A stretch of 64,000 nucleotides of DNA from assembly GCF_000003815.2 (NCBI RefSeq), contig NC_049988.1, positions 13,800,626 to 13,864,625 of the forward strand. Reading direction: 5' to 3'. Numbering within the stretch: the first letter of the stretch is position 1; each line of letters starts with the position of its first letter. The stretch is from Branchiostoma floridae (lineage: Eukaryota; Chordata; Leptocardii; Amphioxiformes; Branchiostomatidae). Made by a program: the position numbers and the translations under genes. The notes beneath the pieces were generated by a model. It searched no databases. It saw only the letters and a program-made list of their open reading frames with translations, and had not been told where the DNA came from. Of the stretch, positions 10,615 through 25,300 are shown in pieces.

Positions 10615-10810
10615 TATCATCCATGCACCTGGTCTTTTTCATAAAGTTCATATAAAAAGTTTGTAAACCGCAAAGGTATACTCGCATGACTCAAACAAAA
10701 ATAAGAATGAACAATAAGCCGTTTGTGATCGATTGCAGAGACAAAGCAATTCCTTGTGGTGTCTTACCTGCGAGTCGTTACCCTCTCAAGAAGATGCTGT
10801 GACGGCGGTA

Positions 10811-10818
10811 TGACGTCA
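10811..10818. promoter_or_regulatory. Consensus CRE (TGACGTCA)
   Basis: Perfect palindromic CREB/ATF site within GGCGGTATGACGTCAGCGG, 5 kb upstream of the GLCCI1-like start. Function is inferred from the motif alone. Confidence 0.3.
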
Positions 10819-12272
10819 GCGGATGAAAGATAACCTCAGTTCAAACAGCTTGAAAAATGACACACTGAACAACCAACTGTTTATAGTTTAGAGGAATGGA
10901 AAGATGTCGAATATCCTTTCAAAATTTTCTTGATTTGTACATCCTTTTTCCGAACCAAAATGGGTGTAAATATTTGCTGGCAAATATCAAATGTCTAGTT
11001 TCAATCTCACATTGCCGGTAAAGAAGCATTTTGAACAATCGTTGTGTCTCAGCTCAGCCGTCATCCTTCTGACGCCTTATCGACCAAGCATTTTGAACAT
11101 TGTATATCATATCTTGTTTATTCAGTAACCTGTGTTTGTTATTAAGTGTTATCAAAACATTCCAAAAATGATATTAATTGTCTGCCAACGCAAAGACAGA
11201 AGACGACAAAAACACTTGACTACAGGAAATTGTGACTATGTTTTTTATAATAATGTCTTATTTTTCCTTCGCTGCTATTCTCTCCATCCATAAACAACCA
11301 TGAAGATTGATTTTGACAAAAAAAACACCAGTGATTGTTATGACGCAGGTGACTGAAAATGCGTTGTATGACTACGTGTATTATAGACCTTTTAACGCCA
11401 AAACACGTGTGGCGTAAACACGTGAAGTGCATGGAAAAAAATCGACCATTTTTCTCTAAAGTTTCCAGTGAAATGCGCTGCTATGAAGTGGACATTTTTA
11501 TAACACAAACTCATTCGAGCGCATTTATATCGTAACAGGGAAGGCGATCATCTATGCGTATTTCGGACGAAATTTCTACTATAGAATTCTCAACATACGC
11601 TTGCACTGCTATGTGAATAGAACCCCGATATCGCGATTGACAACGTCGCTATGAATAGTAATCAATAGATAGACTCATGATGATATTGTGTGCAACAGTA
11701 TCATTTCCTTCAGTATTTAGTGCCGTCCACACAGAGCCAATCGAATGGCCGCCCCACTCACCAAACCCTTGATTACATTTTTGCGTGGGATCAAAAAGCC
11801 AGTCGTGACAGGTCCTTCTGTAACTAGTATCCACTGGCCATACATGATGACGTTGGATCGGTATTGCAATTACATGCCGTATATGTGACACGAGATATTT
11901 CCGGTACCACATCTCATTCAAGTAACACACGCCTCCATTTCGGGCTGTTCGCTTGGTGTTCTTTTCGTATCATGATCAATCATTTTGAACGATCACCCCT
12001 CCTAATCTTTTTCTTAAATGGGTTTGCACCCACTAGTAGCTAGGGGAGATACATACAACGTATATTAGCTCGATGTTTCGCGGTCCGGAAGTATACAGAT
12101 GAAAACGTCGGCTTTCTTTTTGATGAGAAAGAGAAGGGAAGAGTGGGCGGGAAACGAACGCGTTGTACGGGAAATGAAAAAAAGCTAGCCATGAGGAAGG
12201 CACGAAAACATGATAGTGTGAGCAGGTATTCTGGTTTCTCCACCAAATTATGAGGCTATAGCCTACTTTTCT

Positions 12273-12364
12273 CGTCTCGCCTTGAGTGGTCACGTTTTCC
12301 GGCTCGGCCTTGTCCTTGGTGCTGAAAGGGCATCAAGAACGGCCACTTTGCCTTCCAAATTGCC
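12273..12364 (+). repeat. ~92-bp dispersed repeat, copy 2
   Basis: Second copy of the 10175-10267 sequence, same orientation, with scattered substitutions and no gross indel. Confidence 0.85.
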
Positions 12365-15300
12365 TCTAGGAGTCGAGCTTTTTCTTGCCTAATGCTAGTA
12401 ATATGCCTTTTTCCCCCTGATGGTACATCAGTTCGACTCGGGGTTTTTTCGTGGTTAGGAAATAAATGCAGCCACATGAATACTAGTCTGATAAAGTTTT
12501 TAACATCAGATAAAAACATATCATATTAAAGCCACAAAAAAAGCCAAACTCGTAGAGCCTGCTTATACAGGAGAGGTTGCAAGTCTAAATCTTTCAGCCG
12601 ACTTTCGTAAAATAGTGCTAAAACACTGGAGAAACGTGGCTTACAGAAATTATTCAACCAAACGACATGCCTCTGCCTCGCTTCCGTTCAACCTACGACG
12701 TCCTTGGCAAATGATGTTTCACAGAAAAGAATCAGTCGACAATGTCCCTCACGCCATTTAAACATTTGCTTTTTGCTGGTATTTTTAAGGTGAATATAGA
12801 AATCGTTCAGCATTACACTGACGATCTTTCTCCGGTACTCTCTGCGGCAAAGCGGGGAAAGTTCCAACAGCGTCATCGATCATAACAATCCTCTACGGGC
12901 CGTCCTGCTGAGTCGCAATGACAAGTCAATGTCAAAAGCACAGCTTTGTTCTTCCTCTAACCCAGAAATTCAAATGCAGCCCATTCCCCCAGGACTATGC
13001 ATCGACTAGTAGTGAAAGAACTTGTCAGGAAGATAACAATGATGTATAATATACATTAGTATCAGAGATAATGATTAAATGCTGTAAGGTGGGCCGACGG
13101 AAGATGGATTCTGCACAACTTCGGTAAGTTTGTTAGGCAGAATACCGTGCTATTCAAAAATAAGGATTAGTCATACAGTGTGAGTAATGGCGTAGCGGCA
13201 ATGCCTAATGAATGAAACATATTTTGTAGCCGTATTATTTCGTGATATTTTACCAGTGCACATAATATATGATTACAGAAACTCAGTGGCGGTGTATCAT
13301 GCTCTTTACTTCAACGAGGATCCATGTGATTTTTTTCACAGAGCTGCAACTTTTTCATATTTTCACACCATTTATTGATTGTAAAGATTTTCGATCGCAC
13401 AATTGTCTTGTTTAAGTTTACTTTTCCGTTACTGTAGTTGAATGTGTTTTATTCCATGCTATTGTTTTATATTTATTGGAGAGGAATTCTCATAAGCACA
13501 GTGCCTTGCTCAATCCTCTGTAGATATATGTGAACGAAATTTAGAGACAGTTAGAAGAAAACGCAAAGAATATTGGCCCATGGTGATTCACGCGAACATG
13601 TTTTTCATATCGGAATAAACCCATCTCGTTGCTGTTTTTGTTCAAAGGTTTGATAAGTGTTCTTTGGCGTTTTGCTGTCTTGGCGGCATTCGTGTTTCTT
13701 AGATGCATCAGTGTCTATAAAACAACAACAAAATCTGCTTGTAGATAAGAGGTTAACAACATGTTTACGTAAATGACTTTCCATATTTCCAGGCAAGAAG
13801 AATAATGGCAGATAATCAGTATAACCATAATGTCCTTGGTATGATAATGCTTTCGGGTGATTAGAAGCTTTCTGATTGCCGCGTAACTCAACTACAACGA
13901 AGCACCGATTCTGTCGTAGCTTTCAGTGGATCACAGTTGATCAGTGTCGGAAACTATCTATAAGAAATAAGATAAATTATGTACTTCTCTCCACTGTCTA
14001 GAAGGAGTTTGACTGTAGATATCGCTGAATTTGAGAGGCAATGAACTTGCGAGTAGTGACGGCGGAGGGATAAGCCGTTTCCGTTTCATTTAATTTGATC
14101 ATCACTCCGTATAGGCCTAATGAGCTAATCTGCCTTTTCTGACAGGAATCAAGACACATTTACAACAGAGGCTTACACGCTAGTAATCATATTAAAATTT
14201 CAATTCAAAATATGGTTTGATGATAAGAGATTGTGGCATCGCACGGTGTTTACATCGAGACCGACTTTGGGTGCGGGTTAGGCGTAATTGGTTTGCAGAG
14301 CATGATTTCCAAGTAACTGTCGATTTTTTTCCTTCTTGAAAGAAAATGACTTGGGAGACACAGAAGGGTGATTAGAAGGAAACAAATTTCCCCCGACTGC
14401 TGATCTGTACACAGCTCCTAAAATGGCTCACGAGGGAAATATAGTCATTATCAAGATAAATCAGCATGCACACGCTTCCGGCGCAGGGTGCGTGCATGTT
14501 GATGCGAACAGGTGAACGTTAACTGGGCTCCAAGCAGATGTTAGGAATGAAAATCGTAACATTTCTTGGCATACAGCCCAATTTAAGTTATGGAAAAGGT
14601 TTAACTGTTCTCTAACTCGAGAAATTGAACTCGCCTCAGTCACTCAGTCGTGTAAAGCTCTCTGACCCAATCGATTGCTCTGGACACGTGACTCAAGTAC
14701 AAGTGGCGTCATCAACGGGTCAAAGGAAGCCTATGGCGCCTCCTGTCCCGGTGCCTCCTGGTGTACATAGCCTCATTCAGTTACTCCTCTCACAGAGATG
14801 CTTACGACGCTAACGTGTCAGAAGCACATAGTATGTACTGAGGCTCCACAAGAAGTAGGCCAAATAGACAGATAGCATGCCCGAGGAGTTAGCCGGCCAG
14901 AGAGTACAGTTGTCGGCATGTCGCCAGTCTTCTTGGAAATTACACCCCAACTACAAGATAGCTTAAGGGTAATCTCCAAGCAGGTGTATGATTTTCGAAT
15001 TGTCACATTTGTGCACTTTTCCCCGCTCAATTTGTAAAAGGAGGTTGGAAAAGCCCCCCTTTCAACCTCCTTGATTTGTACGACTTTCAATATGTGCGGG
15101 CTCAGTGAGTTCCGACTACACAATACCTCCATTTTTCATGGAGGTAAAATATTCAGTGCCACAGAGTGTGGTACAGAGTGCATGTTCGTCTGACACTGAG
15201 AGGCAATACTAGGCATAGCAGTCTGCAACTCACACCCCGACCGCAAGTCGAACTTTATAGCCTTTATCTATGAGAGGATAGACTGGCGAATTTTGTTTGC

Positions 15301-15860
15301 TCTCGCTCTTTTTGGATTGAGAAATGAAACAACAAAAAGTTTATTAGTAAGATAACTCGCAAAGAACAGTTTTACCTCAAGCCGTGCTATCAAAATTGCC
15401 AATTTTCTAGAGTCCGGGATTTGAGTGAATGTTTGGAATAATGAATCAAATAAAAAAAGTTTTATTTCTATTTTTGTTTTTCATTTTCTATGTCCTTTTT
15501 CCATTCCATGTTGGTGCAATGATTTGATTCCCCATCTAAACGTTCATCTGAACGCTCCAGTCATTAAACAAATTGAAGAGTGGGATTTATTTTGAATGGT
15601 AATATGATACTTGTTACATCGATTAGATTTGCAAGCCAAAATCTAGATGATTGGTTACATCAGGGATCATCAGGGTGTCATGTCACATTTTTTGGGGAAA
15701 CGCTTCCGGGTGCAATGTGCTGAAAAAAACTATCCCTCCTTTGTGATAGAATTACTAGGGAGTAGTGTCGCTATTGTCGCACGATATAACGTGTCACAAA
15801 TACCTAACCAACGACTGAATCCTTCACTAGTATTCCTTTCTTTCTGGTGGGAACTAAGCC

Positions 15861-15909
15861 AACCAATGACAGAGGCTGCCTCTATCACGTGATCTAGCAA
15901 TATAAAAAG
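15861..15909 (+). promoter_or_regulatory. Core promoter of the GLCCI1-like gene: CCAAT, CACGTG E-box and TATA box
   Basis: AACCAATGAC at 15861-15870, the palindromic E-box TCACGTGA at 15885-15892 and ATATAAAAAG at 15900-15909 occur in canonical order. A start site about 30 bases past the TATA box, near 15930-15940, would leave a 5' UTR of about 135 bases before the ATG. The E-box would suit bHLH-ZIP factors (USF/MYC/TFE class). This is a motif-based inference, supported by the correct position relative to a recognised coding exon. Confidence 0.65.
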
Positions 15910-16070
15910 GAGGAACACTGTTGTGGCCTGCCCGAGTGCGAGAAGGAGAATCCAGGAGGGAGGAGTGTCGCGGAAAGGTGTCTTTTCAGCGCTAAACGTG
16001 CGCCAAATCGCACCAAACTTGGCCCACGGATAGTTAAGGGTCTAACCTATCTTGCTGTTAATTCGCAAAG

Positions 16071-16305
16071 ATGTCGACTCAGCGTGTGCGGAAAAATCCC
16101 TCCCCAAACTTGGCGCATGGGTCGGGGCCGAAGCTGCAGCCCATCAAGGCCACCAAGGTTTTCTCGCTACGGCAGGGAAGCCCCGTCTCGAAAGCCTCGC
16201 CGTCGTCTTCCCCCACGCCGCTATGGCCATCAGGGAAGAACAGAAGATCCCCAGACCACAGAGCGTCCCCCGAGCGTCGGAGCCCGACTTCCCCGGGACT
16301 GAAAG
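16071..16305 (+). CDS. GLCCI1/FAM117-like exon 1
   Basis: ATG context is CAAAGATGTCG. Encodes 78 residues plus one base; donor GAAAG|GTAGGT. GC-rich compared with the surrounding intron. Two overlapping frames stay open across it but lack family resemblance. Confidence 0.85.
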
Positions 16306-19300
16306 GTAGGTTTTTCCCGTACCGATCCGTGAATGGCGAGGCGAGTTGTGGGGCCTTGTCACACTACTCGAGACTGTTGTTGCCGGTTTGGCCCTCTGCC
16401 AAATACTATGTGCAAAAATGTTGGTGGGAACAGTGTTGTGTAGCGGTTTGTTGTGTGCACGGTTAAACATACCCTTTCCTACCCCTCCTGTACTCAGAAA
16501 ACCATAGATATATACCAGATCTGCAAATTCTGTGCAAAAATGTGAAAGAATGGGAAGTGGTTACGTGAGAGGAGCGAGTGACCGTTCGAACTGAAAAACA
16601 CGTTGGGCAGTGGGCCAGTTGTAAACAGGGGCAGTAGTATACGGTTGGTGTGTGTTTGTGTCCGCATTGTAGTGGTAAAAATTCACAGCAGGCGAGGAAT
16701 TTGTGAATGTTGGCTCCCCGTGTCTAGCTGGTGTTTGAATATGAATGATACAGACGCTGTCATGACGGAAATATTCCGTGCGCTGACGGAAATATGAGAC
16801 GTGCTCTTTCAACAGACGTCTCGTTTGTAGCCGATTTGTTGGAACGTCCCCAAAAATGCCAACTTTTATTCTCCATTCCGGACAAAATAGCCACGATACA
16901 CCAGACCGTGAAAGACGTCCGATCCAGGTATAACCCCACGTCAGACCTGCAAATACACACCGTGATATGTTAGCATATCAGGTAGAAATCGCTGTTTTTG
17001 TGTGTGTAGAGGATGGCGTTACACGTTATTATATTCCTGAACTGGGCCATTTTTCAAGCACCTTTGTGTGTCTCTCCCGCCCTCCGTGAGCCTGCATGGC
17101 AGCTGTGGCGTGAATAGGGGCTTTACGTCCTGGATTTATTATGGTCAACGCCTGTTTGGCATAACGTTCCCGTCTCTACTTGTCATAATGTTCAATTATA
17201 CACACACTGATCAGGGACATCTATCCCTGTGAAGAAGAAGGGGGGAGGGGGAAGGGGTTGGTGCAGGGGTGCTGCCACCTTTGGTAATTTGATCCATGCA
17301 TCAGTGTCATAGAACATTGATGTACTCATCACATTTTTATTCTAGTCTGACCAAGGACGTCATCCTTGGTCTAAAGATATTCTGTTATGTCCGCTGCGTA
17401 CATAATACCTTGAAGGGTAACGTATGTTGACGTCACAGCCTTTTTCAAGGGCACTTTTGTATATTCCTTTTGCGTAACGTTACCTTTTATGTCTATAAAT
17501 ACATAATCAAGCGTCTNNNNNNNNNNNNNNNNNNNNNNNNNNNNNNNNNNNNNNNNNNNNNNNNNNNNNNNNNNNNNNNNNNNNNNNNNNNNNNNNNNNN
17601 NNNNNNNNNNNNNNNNNNNNNNNNNNNNNNNNNNNNNNNNNNNNNNNNNNNNNNNNNNNNNNNNNNNNNNNNNNNNNNNNNNNNNNNNNNNNNNNNNNNN
17701 NNNNNNNNNNNNNNNNNNNNNNNNNNNNNNNNNNNNNNNNNNNNNNNNNNNNNNNNNNNNNNNNNNNNNNNNNNNNNNNNNNNNNNNNNNNNNNNNNNNN
17801 NNNNNNNNNNNNNNNNNNNNNNNNNAAAGTAGAATATTTAGTTGCTGTTGTTTGTTTGTTTGCTTGTTTGTTTGTTTGTTTGTGAACAGTTTGTTAATTC
17901 TGTGGCATGCGCCCAGGGCAATGTTTCCAGGCAGGGGCATCATTTAGGGGTCATGCACTTTATAGAGAAGTGGTGTCTTTGTGTATGAACCATTTGATTG
18001 ACATGGGAGATAATACTGAAGAAAATGATGATTGGTAAGAACTCATTGTTCAAAGCTGTCCATGCTTGTGTTAGGGTGTGGTGTTGTTTCTTCCTTGGGT
18101 GTGAGAAAGCCCATTTGTGAATATTATTATATCAAACAATGCAACATAAAATGTTTTTAGCACTATCTTATTGTTTTCTTCTTTCTTGTTGGTGGAATAT
18201 TTTCTTGACTGAGTTGTTCCCTGGCTATACGTCTTGCTCTTGGAGATGCATATATTTTCAAGAATTATTTTCTACAGCATCTGGTATCCTGTGTTATTAC
18301 GACTTAAAAGAATATTGTGAGCTCAAATCCGTAGCACACACGGGATAAATTTATCACAATGTAACTGGTATCTAAGTTCTTTGATTCCAGCAGGCATAAC
18401 AGAGACGGTGCAAATATCTATAGCAATTTTAGCCATCGTAATGAAGAATTCAACTGTAGCTTGGTGAAGGACAAATTTTCAGGAACAAGAAGCATGATAA
18501 ATGTTGTTACAACCGGGTGCGACCTATGACCCATAACTATACAGTATCACCTGGCTTGCTTATGCAAATTATCTACTTACCTACTTTGCCTTTCTGTAAT
18601 TCTTGATCAGAATTGCCAAGAAACACACATTCATAGAGTAGATCTAGTGTCTCCATTATCAAGTTCATGGAGAAGATAAGTTTCTGTATGTAAAAAAGAT
18701 GTTATGGATCTTGATTTAAAAAAATGCTAGTTACATTTAATTACGTAATATGTGCCCACAGACTGACAGAGTAAATGTACTGTGTATGAAAATCAACTTT
18801 CTGGCACAGTGTCAGTCATGTCTTTGTGTTTTGACTACAAAGTTTGCAAACTTTGCGCATCTGTTCCAAAGTCACCACTTTTGCGTAAAAGGTCAATTGT
18901 TTGACTTCTGGTTGTCAGCTGTGATGAATGCGCTGGTCGCAGATCTGGTGGCTAATTTCACTCTTGTGTGACTATGGACTATACCCAGGCAAAGGCTATT
19001 AATAATAGAAACTCCGGGCCTTACTGCGACTATCATTTGCTGAAAATTGCTTGAAAGCTTTTCGATCATTTCGACCCTCTGGGGTAACTACTCTGACAAA
19101 ATCGTGCCTCACAAGGCGAAAACGCTGCCGCGAATAAATCAAGCGCGGGATTATAGCGGCCCTGTCTTGCATGGTTAATGGCATCCCGATTCGGAATCAC
19201 CCCCAGAAAATGAAGCACGTGCTGCCAGCCGCTGCTGAAATATGCAAGAGCTGCAAATGGGAGCTCTTTGTGTCAGGCATTCAATCAATTACAAGCCGGG

Positions 19301-22300
19301 TCCTACCAGAGTGTATTAATTTTGGGAGGCCTTTGATGCGGGATTGTGGGGAAGGTGTGATAGCCAGACAGGTGGAACAATGAGTGACCACACACAGGAT
19401 CCCCTGCATTATCGTTAACACCTCCAATAGATGAAAAATGGAAACAATTATAGCTGATAGTTGTATTTTGATATCATATGACAATATTGAAGCCTATTTG
19501 CACTGCATACAGTGTATGTCTATACTCTTCTGTTGTCATTTTCTAGGTCTATAGATGGCATACAATGTACATTTTTTGCTTTAATGTATTTTTCCCAAAT
19601 CTCCACAAATGTCAATCAGTGTGGTGAGTAGTAGTATAAGTTTTACAGAGTAGCTATATAGTAAACTGTAAAGGATGATGGCATTGATATGATTTACCCC
19701 CACCTTGGCCACATGATGTGGAGTGTGTGTTACACCTGTAAGGCTGCATGTGTGGTGACAGAAATCACTCAATCATTCTACATTTACTCAGAACTCATAT
19801 ATGGCCCAACGTAATGGCCAGCCTTATATAGTATACATTAATCTCATGTATGATGGTCATTAGTTTCATCCCATATACATGTATAGTGACTTCATAATGA
19901 ACATATACATGTATTTTTAGTTACATAATCAATCAGAGTTAGTCAGCTTGCATAAAAACTTACCACCATGGGAATCATTTAATCCTTTTTTTGCTGAGAT
20001 ATGACTAAGCAACTGTATGTAGCAAGTGTAGCCTCCATAATGCATAGGTTTTTTTTTTGCTGTAGAAAAACTACAATTTCAGGGTTGTGGCTGAGCTATG
20101 TGCGTGTCCCCTAGCCTCTACCAGGCTCCACAGGTCTCCAGGCTCCACAGGCTCCACACTTGGAAAATAGTAGAATTGGCCAAATAAGACAGAAAACATG
20201 CCAAGGCGATCAGTTTGTGACCTTAAAGGTCTACTATTTTTCCAGCGATTCCAGCCATGTCCCCAGCACCTTTGGGTGTGCCTTTGTGCCTACGTCCCCA
20301 CTTGTGACCAGAGCAGTGTTTGTATTTGACACGGACTGGGGAGTAAAAATAAGGCGGTACAACCCAGTGTTTGCTCTTTGGACAGGCACGCGCCACGCAA
20401 CTCCACCTTGGTATCTGCAACTTAAGGGAGCTGATTGGTCATCCAAAACAGCAATGAACATTAGGACAGTTGTCATCCATCTAATAAGTGTGGTACTGCA
20501 GTATATCTTCAATGTTTTATCACTGTCTTACATGTACATTGTGCACCAACTGAAGAGTTTGCTATCCTTGTACATATGGGGCAAGCAAATAAGGGGTCAA
20601 TTGTGTAACTAAAGGATTAGTATGTTATGATTCTTTCTGTAGGCTCTGTCTAAAAAAGTGTCAAGGTAACTACAGTTCAAACAGGATGCAGGTAGTCCAA
20701 GTCCCCGTTTGTCCCAGGATTCACGAATCTGGATTTGCCCAGGTAAGAGGATTGGATTCTGAAGATTGGGATGGACCCCTCCCTCTGAGCCGGATTCGGA
20801 CCATGCACACAAGGATTCGCGAATCGGTATCCATTATGCCTGGATGAATCTCGATGCGTGGATCCTGACGTAAAGGGTGTCGTAGTCCGTGTAACTCTGA
20901 CTGTGAAGGGCAGCTATATCATAGGGTATGGATCCCCTATCTGCAGAAGGTCCCTAGAACTAGAAGTTTGCAAAGGGCTGCTATAGACATGCAACATACA
21001 ACATACATAGTTGTCCGACTGCTAGTTGCGGTGGAATCTTGCGTCCTGGGCGTTTCTTGATACTCCCAGACCTCATGTCTAAAGACAACTGTCGCTCACA
21101 ACTGTGAGTGGCACAAGTGTATACTGTCGTTGGTCTAAAGCAGGCCTAAAAGCCCAGGCCTGCAAAAGAGTCATAACCCAGCCCACGTTGAACATTTTCC
21201 AGCCCTTTTAGCTCCCTGCTGCCAAGCCTGAACCAGAAGTTGTGGTAAGTAGGCTTCAGTCCAGGGCTCTGATCTCTACCACATGTGAGGAGGGGGTTGG
21301 GGGGAGTGTGTCAGATAGAGCACTCCGACTTGACAAGTGTCTGTCAGAACAGTGAAAAATCTCTGACAGCTGTGCTATTTGCCAAAAGGGTTGACCAGTC
21401 ATGTAGAGAGAAGGTGTGGAGATGTAACACAAATACTGATTTGGGCCCAGGTCTAATGGCAAAGAGAACAGAAGTGGATTAGAAGAAGCAATGCAGCCTG
21501 GGTCTTCTATGAAAGTATGATAAATCACACCAGTTTGAAATTTCTAATGAAGACTTGTCGCTTTCATGAATAAGCCTCTTTTTATTCAATTATGGCCTCC
21601 CTGTACAATATGTTCATTCTACCTCATTTAAATGGGATTAGCACCCCCTCCCCTCTTTTAATTATCTTGCCTATCCCACCTTTCTGTACGAGCACCTTTT
21701 GTCAGTCAATATGATTGTGTATGCCTAATTAGGGTTGCACACATGCTAAATTTGGTTCCAAAAGGTCATGATGCTATGTATGATTGTCCTCTATTCATAA
21801 AACTTAATGTATCAAAAACTATCATACAACCCTTCACAACACTCCAAAAATAGGATGTTTCTGAAAATAATGTCATCAGGTTGGTACTAATCATATGATG
21901 CAGGAGTTTTCTTTTACACAACCAGGTAACCAGCTAAGGTGAGATTATCTGGCTGTGTAAAACTTTAAAAAGAAAACTCCTACATCCAAAAGTAGGATCT
22001 GTTTCAGACCATTTTGCACTCGCATTCTATTTTCGTCTGTAGAATTACAGATTTTTACTAGAAGGGGGCTTTGTTAAAGGAAAGTTGACAAGAGCCCTGC
22101 CCTAAGCCAAAAAAGATGGGTACAGTGGCAGTAGATGTGCCTCTCACAGACAGTTGGTAACTGCCCAAGTTGAGTATCACAAAGAAACAGATGTTTTCAC
22201 TGGCAATGTAACAAGAAAGTTGCCTCAGAGTCAGACAGATTTTAACAGTGGTAACTATTTTGGTACTTGTATCTTGGTGAAGTAGCACCCACCAGTGTGC

Positions 22301-25300
22301 AAGGGTGAAAAAAAATCTGGCATGGTGAAGTCGTATAACTGTCTACCTGCAAGAAATTGTGACAATCAGAGACAGGTAGAAGTTCAAGTCTAGAAGCAGT
22401 GCCCACCTGTGCAACAAGAATAGATGGGTTATTGTGTTACAGTTCTGAGACATTGAATGAAAAGGAATGTTTTTTTTTGCACAGATATGTTTGATTGTTG
22501 TTCTACCACAATGTTATAGTTACACTAGGAAACACACAAGAAAGTTTGTGGCCTAAAGCAAAACAAGAGATTTAGGAAGAAATGTCTTTTTTTGTCAAAA
22601 GCATTATTGCAGACTATGAACATCTTATGAGGAAGCCTATAGATATGTTTGTATGTTGCTGTACTAAGGTGTTTTAGTTACGTGCAAGAAAGTTTGTGGC
22701 CTAAACCTAAACAGGAGATTAAGAAGTCTGTTTGGATTATGACAAACTTTTTTTGTCAAAATAACTTACAGACTATAGTATGAACATATTATAAGAGATC
22801 ACAGTTACACTGTAAGTTGTAACAGTGTGATACTTGACACAGTTTACTCTAACATGTAACAAGTGTCACGCCTGGTTGCTCACAATTAGTGCGGAAGAAT
22901 GTTTGGTAATCCGTTGACGTCAGAGAACTCAGGTGGATGTAGCAGTCACCATAGCTGTGTTTGTGTTGTGATAAACTAATCTGGATCCCCACAATGCCCT
23001 GTCAGACCTGTACTACTTCTCAGAGATGACTTTAATACATTAAATGTACCGGATTGTTCTGTAGGTATTTAGTATGTTTAACTTTGCAGAGCTGAAGTAG
23101 GGTGGAGTTTGCTAAGGGTACAGGGCCCTACTTTTTGTAGTGCACTTGTCAGTGTGAATCCTGGGAGGGTCCAAGGGGCAGAGTAGGGGGTATGTCAGAT
23201 AACACTCCCTGTGTGTATATAGTTAGCAAGCAATATTCCGTCAAAGAGAATGTTCTATGTGCGTATTTTGAAAGTTGAAAACAAGATGTTTGAATTGATA
23301 AATGCTTGTTCGACTCAGCCTAGGATCTGCATTGATTGATGCACAGTGTATAAACTGTACAGGTAGTGAGGTACACACTGAAAAGTAAACATTTTACAAA
23401 TACAGGTATTTTACTATCAGGACATTTGGCCTGTATAGCACTGACTAAACCAAGCTTGAATATGAAATAAAGGAGCGACAAGATATGTGGTTATGCCTGT
23501 AACACTTATATTACATGGCTGTAAACCTGACCGTACCATGTCAATATTTTGACCTCTCCATAGAAATTGCATCGGAGAATAAATATTGACATCCTGTGCA
23601 AATAAAAAGGTATGTCAAGGTGATTTCCAGTGGCAGAAAGGCTTATCCCGATATCCTAGCCTCTACAGGTTTCGTTACTCATTAACATGGAATTGCTCTC
23701 AGGGTTGGATAAGTTTTCTGAAATCCACTTGTCCTATCGGGCAAGTACATAAGAATTTTACTAGCCCAAAATTCAAATGACACGTTTCAATTTCACTTCC
23801 AGCAGTGGAATTCTTGGCTCTTAATTTTTCTGTGTTGACCAGTGCTTGATGCCATGACTGTGGTGAAAAGTTCCAAGTACATTTTTGTATATCAAAATCT
23901 CACTCATCATCATCATAAAAAAATCTTGCCTGATCTGGCAAGTGGGGAAGGCATATACACTTGCCTGATTGCCACTTGCCCTGGACAACGGGACAAGTGG
24001 ACTTGTCCAACCCTTGCTCTTTTACCTCAACTCAGATTATACATCACAGCATTCAGTCTTGGCCCTGCAGTGTATGTATGCTGTCATTGTGATTTGTGTA
24101 CATAACTGAAGTGATTGGTTTGTGTATATGACTAATGCTTTTGTTTTGAACATAGAAGCATCAAGCTACAATAGCATGATAATTTCATATTCTAGAGGAT
24201 GAACATATTATACATAGAGGATAATGGAGGCAAGAATATTGGTTCAACTTGAGAGATAAATGTGGTTACGTTTGACGTCAGACCTGAAGTACTTATTAGA
24301 AATGTCAAACTCAAAACCATACGTGCAGAGCTGTGTACAATTTATGTCTGCGCACATGTAATCATTTGCCATTGGATTGATAAGGCAGAGTCTGATGTCA
24401 CTGTGGTAATGGCTCTACAATGTACAGGAAGGTAGGGTTCAAGTTCGATAGCCTTTTTCAAAGCTTGTAAAACCATCCAGTCTATGTCACAATATTGGAA
24501 GGTAGAGTCCATCCCTCTTCTCTCACCAAGGGCACCTTTTTTACCTTCTAAATGAATTCAGGTGCCCATTTAAACCTGGGTGAAGTGAGCGATGATGTCT
24601 CGAGTACCTTTTCCAGAGGTACAACGTCAAGCGCTTAGCCAGGAATGCCAGCAGTCAAACCCTCAACCTTTCGTCTCTGCTAGTCTAACCTCAACCATCA
24701 ACATTCCGATGTAAAACTGTTCAACATCGACTGTGAAAGTAACTTACAAGTTGTTGTCTTCCTCTTTCAAAGACAAACATAGAAGAGACGATGTTAAGAT
24801 GCTGGGTACACAAAATTGCGTGCAGTGCAACAGGAAAGGGCCGACAATTAGTCGGCTAACAGGGACAAGTGAAATATTTTGGAAACACCACAGGAAAGAA
24901 GTAGGAACAACTAAGGTAGTTAAATCTTGATAAAGTTCAAAGCTAAGGCATTTTGCTGCTATGCTGATGGACCCAGCACAAGAAAGAGGATGTGGCTTGT
25001 TGTGTTAAAAGTGGGAGGTGAAGTGGAATGGAATAGATGGATTCTGGGGGGAAGCTGTGAGGATCAAAGGGTGGATTCTTGTAGTTCTGCTCTCCCAGGA
25101 ACCTTGGGGGAGAGCCTAACTGGCAGGCATGCAGAAAATGACTGGTGTGAACAGGTGGTATGGTCATCTTCCATAGAGACAGGTTGCTGAAGAAATGAGG
25201 GTCAGTTCTGTGCTAGGCCCCTGTTACTTGTTAGACCATTCACCTTCAACAGTTACATAATTGTGTGACTATCATCCTCTGTCTATGTTGTGGTCCTCTT

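Larger units (their letters stand above)
7610..15860. other. Intergenic region between two divergent genes
   Basis: The minus-strand dioxygenase gene and plus-strand GLCCI1-like gene are transcribed away from each other from the ends of this 8.25-kb interval, so both promoters lie here. No exon is recognised in it; open frames are short and without domain signatures. It contains a long hairpin (8234-8300), dispersed repeats (8386-8450, 10175-10267, 12273-12364), a CA/CG microsatellite, and motif clusters near 9165-9225 and 10800-10825. Confidence 0.6.

Noticed and set aside
16052-16309. Alternative frames over GLCCI1-like exon 1
   Set aside because: Only the frame starting at 16071 gives family motifs and splices in phase to exon 2.
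17371-17943. Long frames across N runs (also 30317-30821 and 59687-60037)
   Set aside because: Length comes from N translated as X; the real flanking residues are few and meaningless.
20160-20612. Plus-strand frame of 150 codons
   Set aside because: No domain, and it begins in text similar to the inverted-repeat element near 2590-2810 (TTTTTCCAGCGAT), so it is probably repeat-derived.
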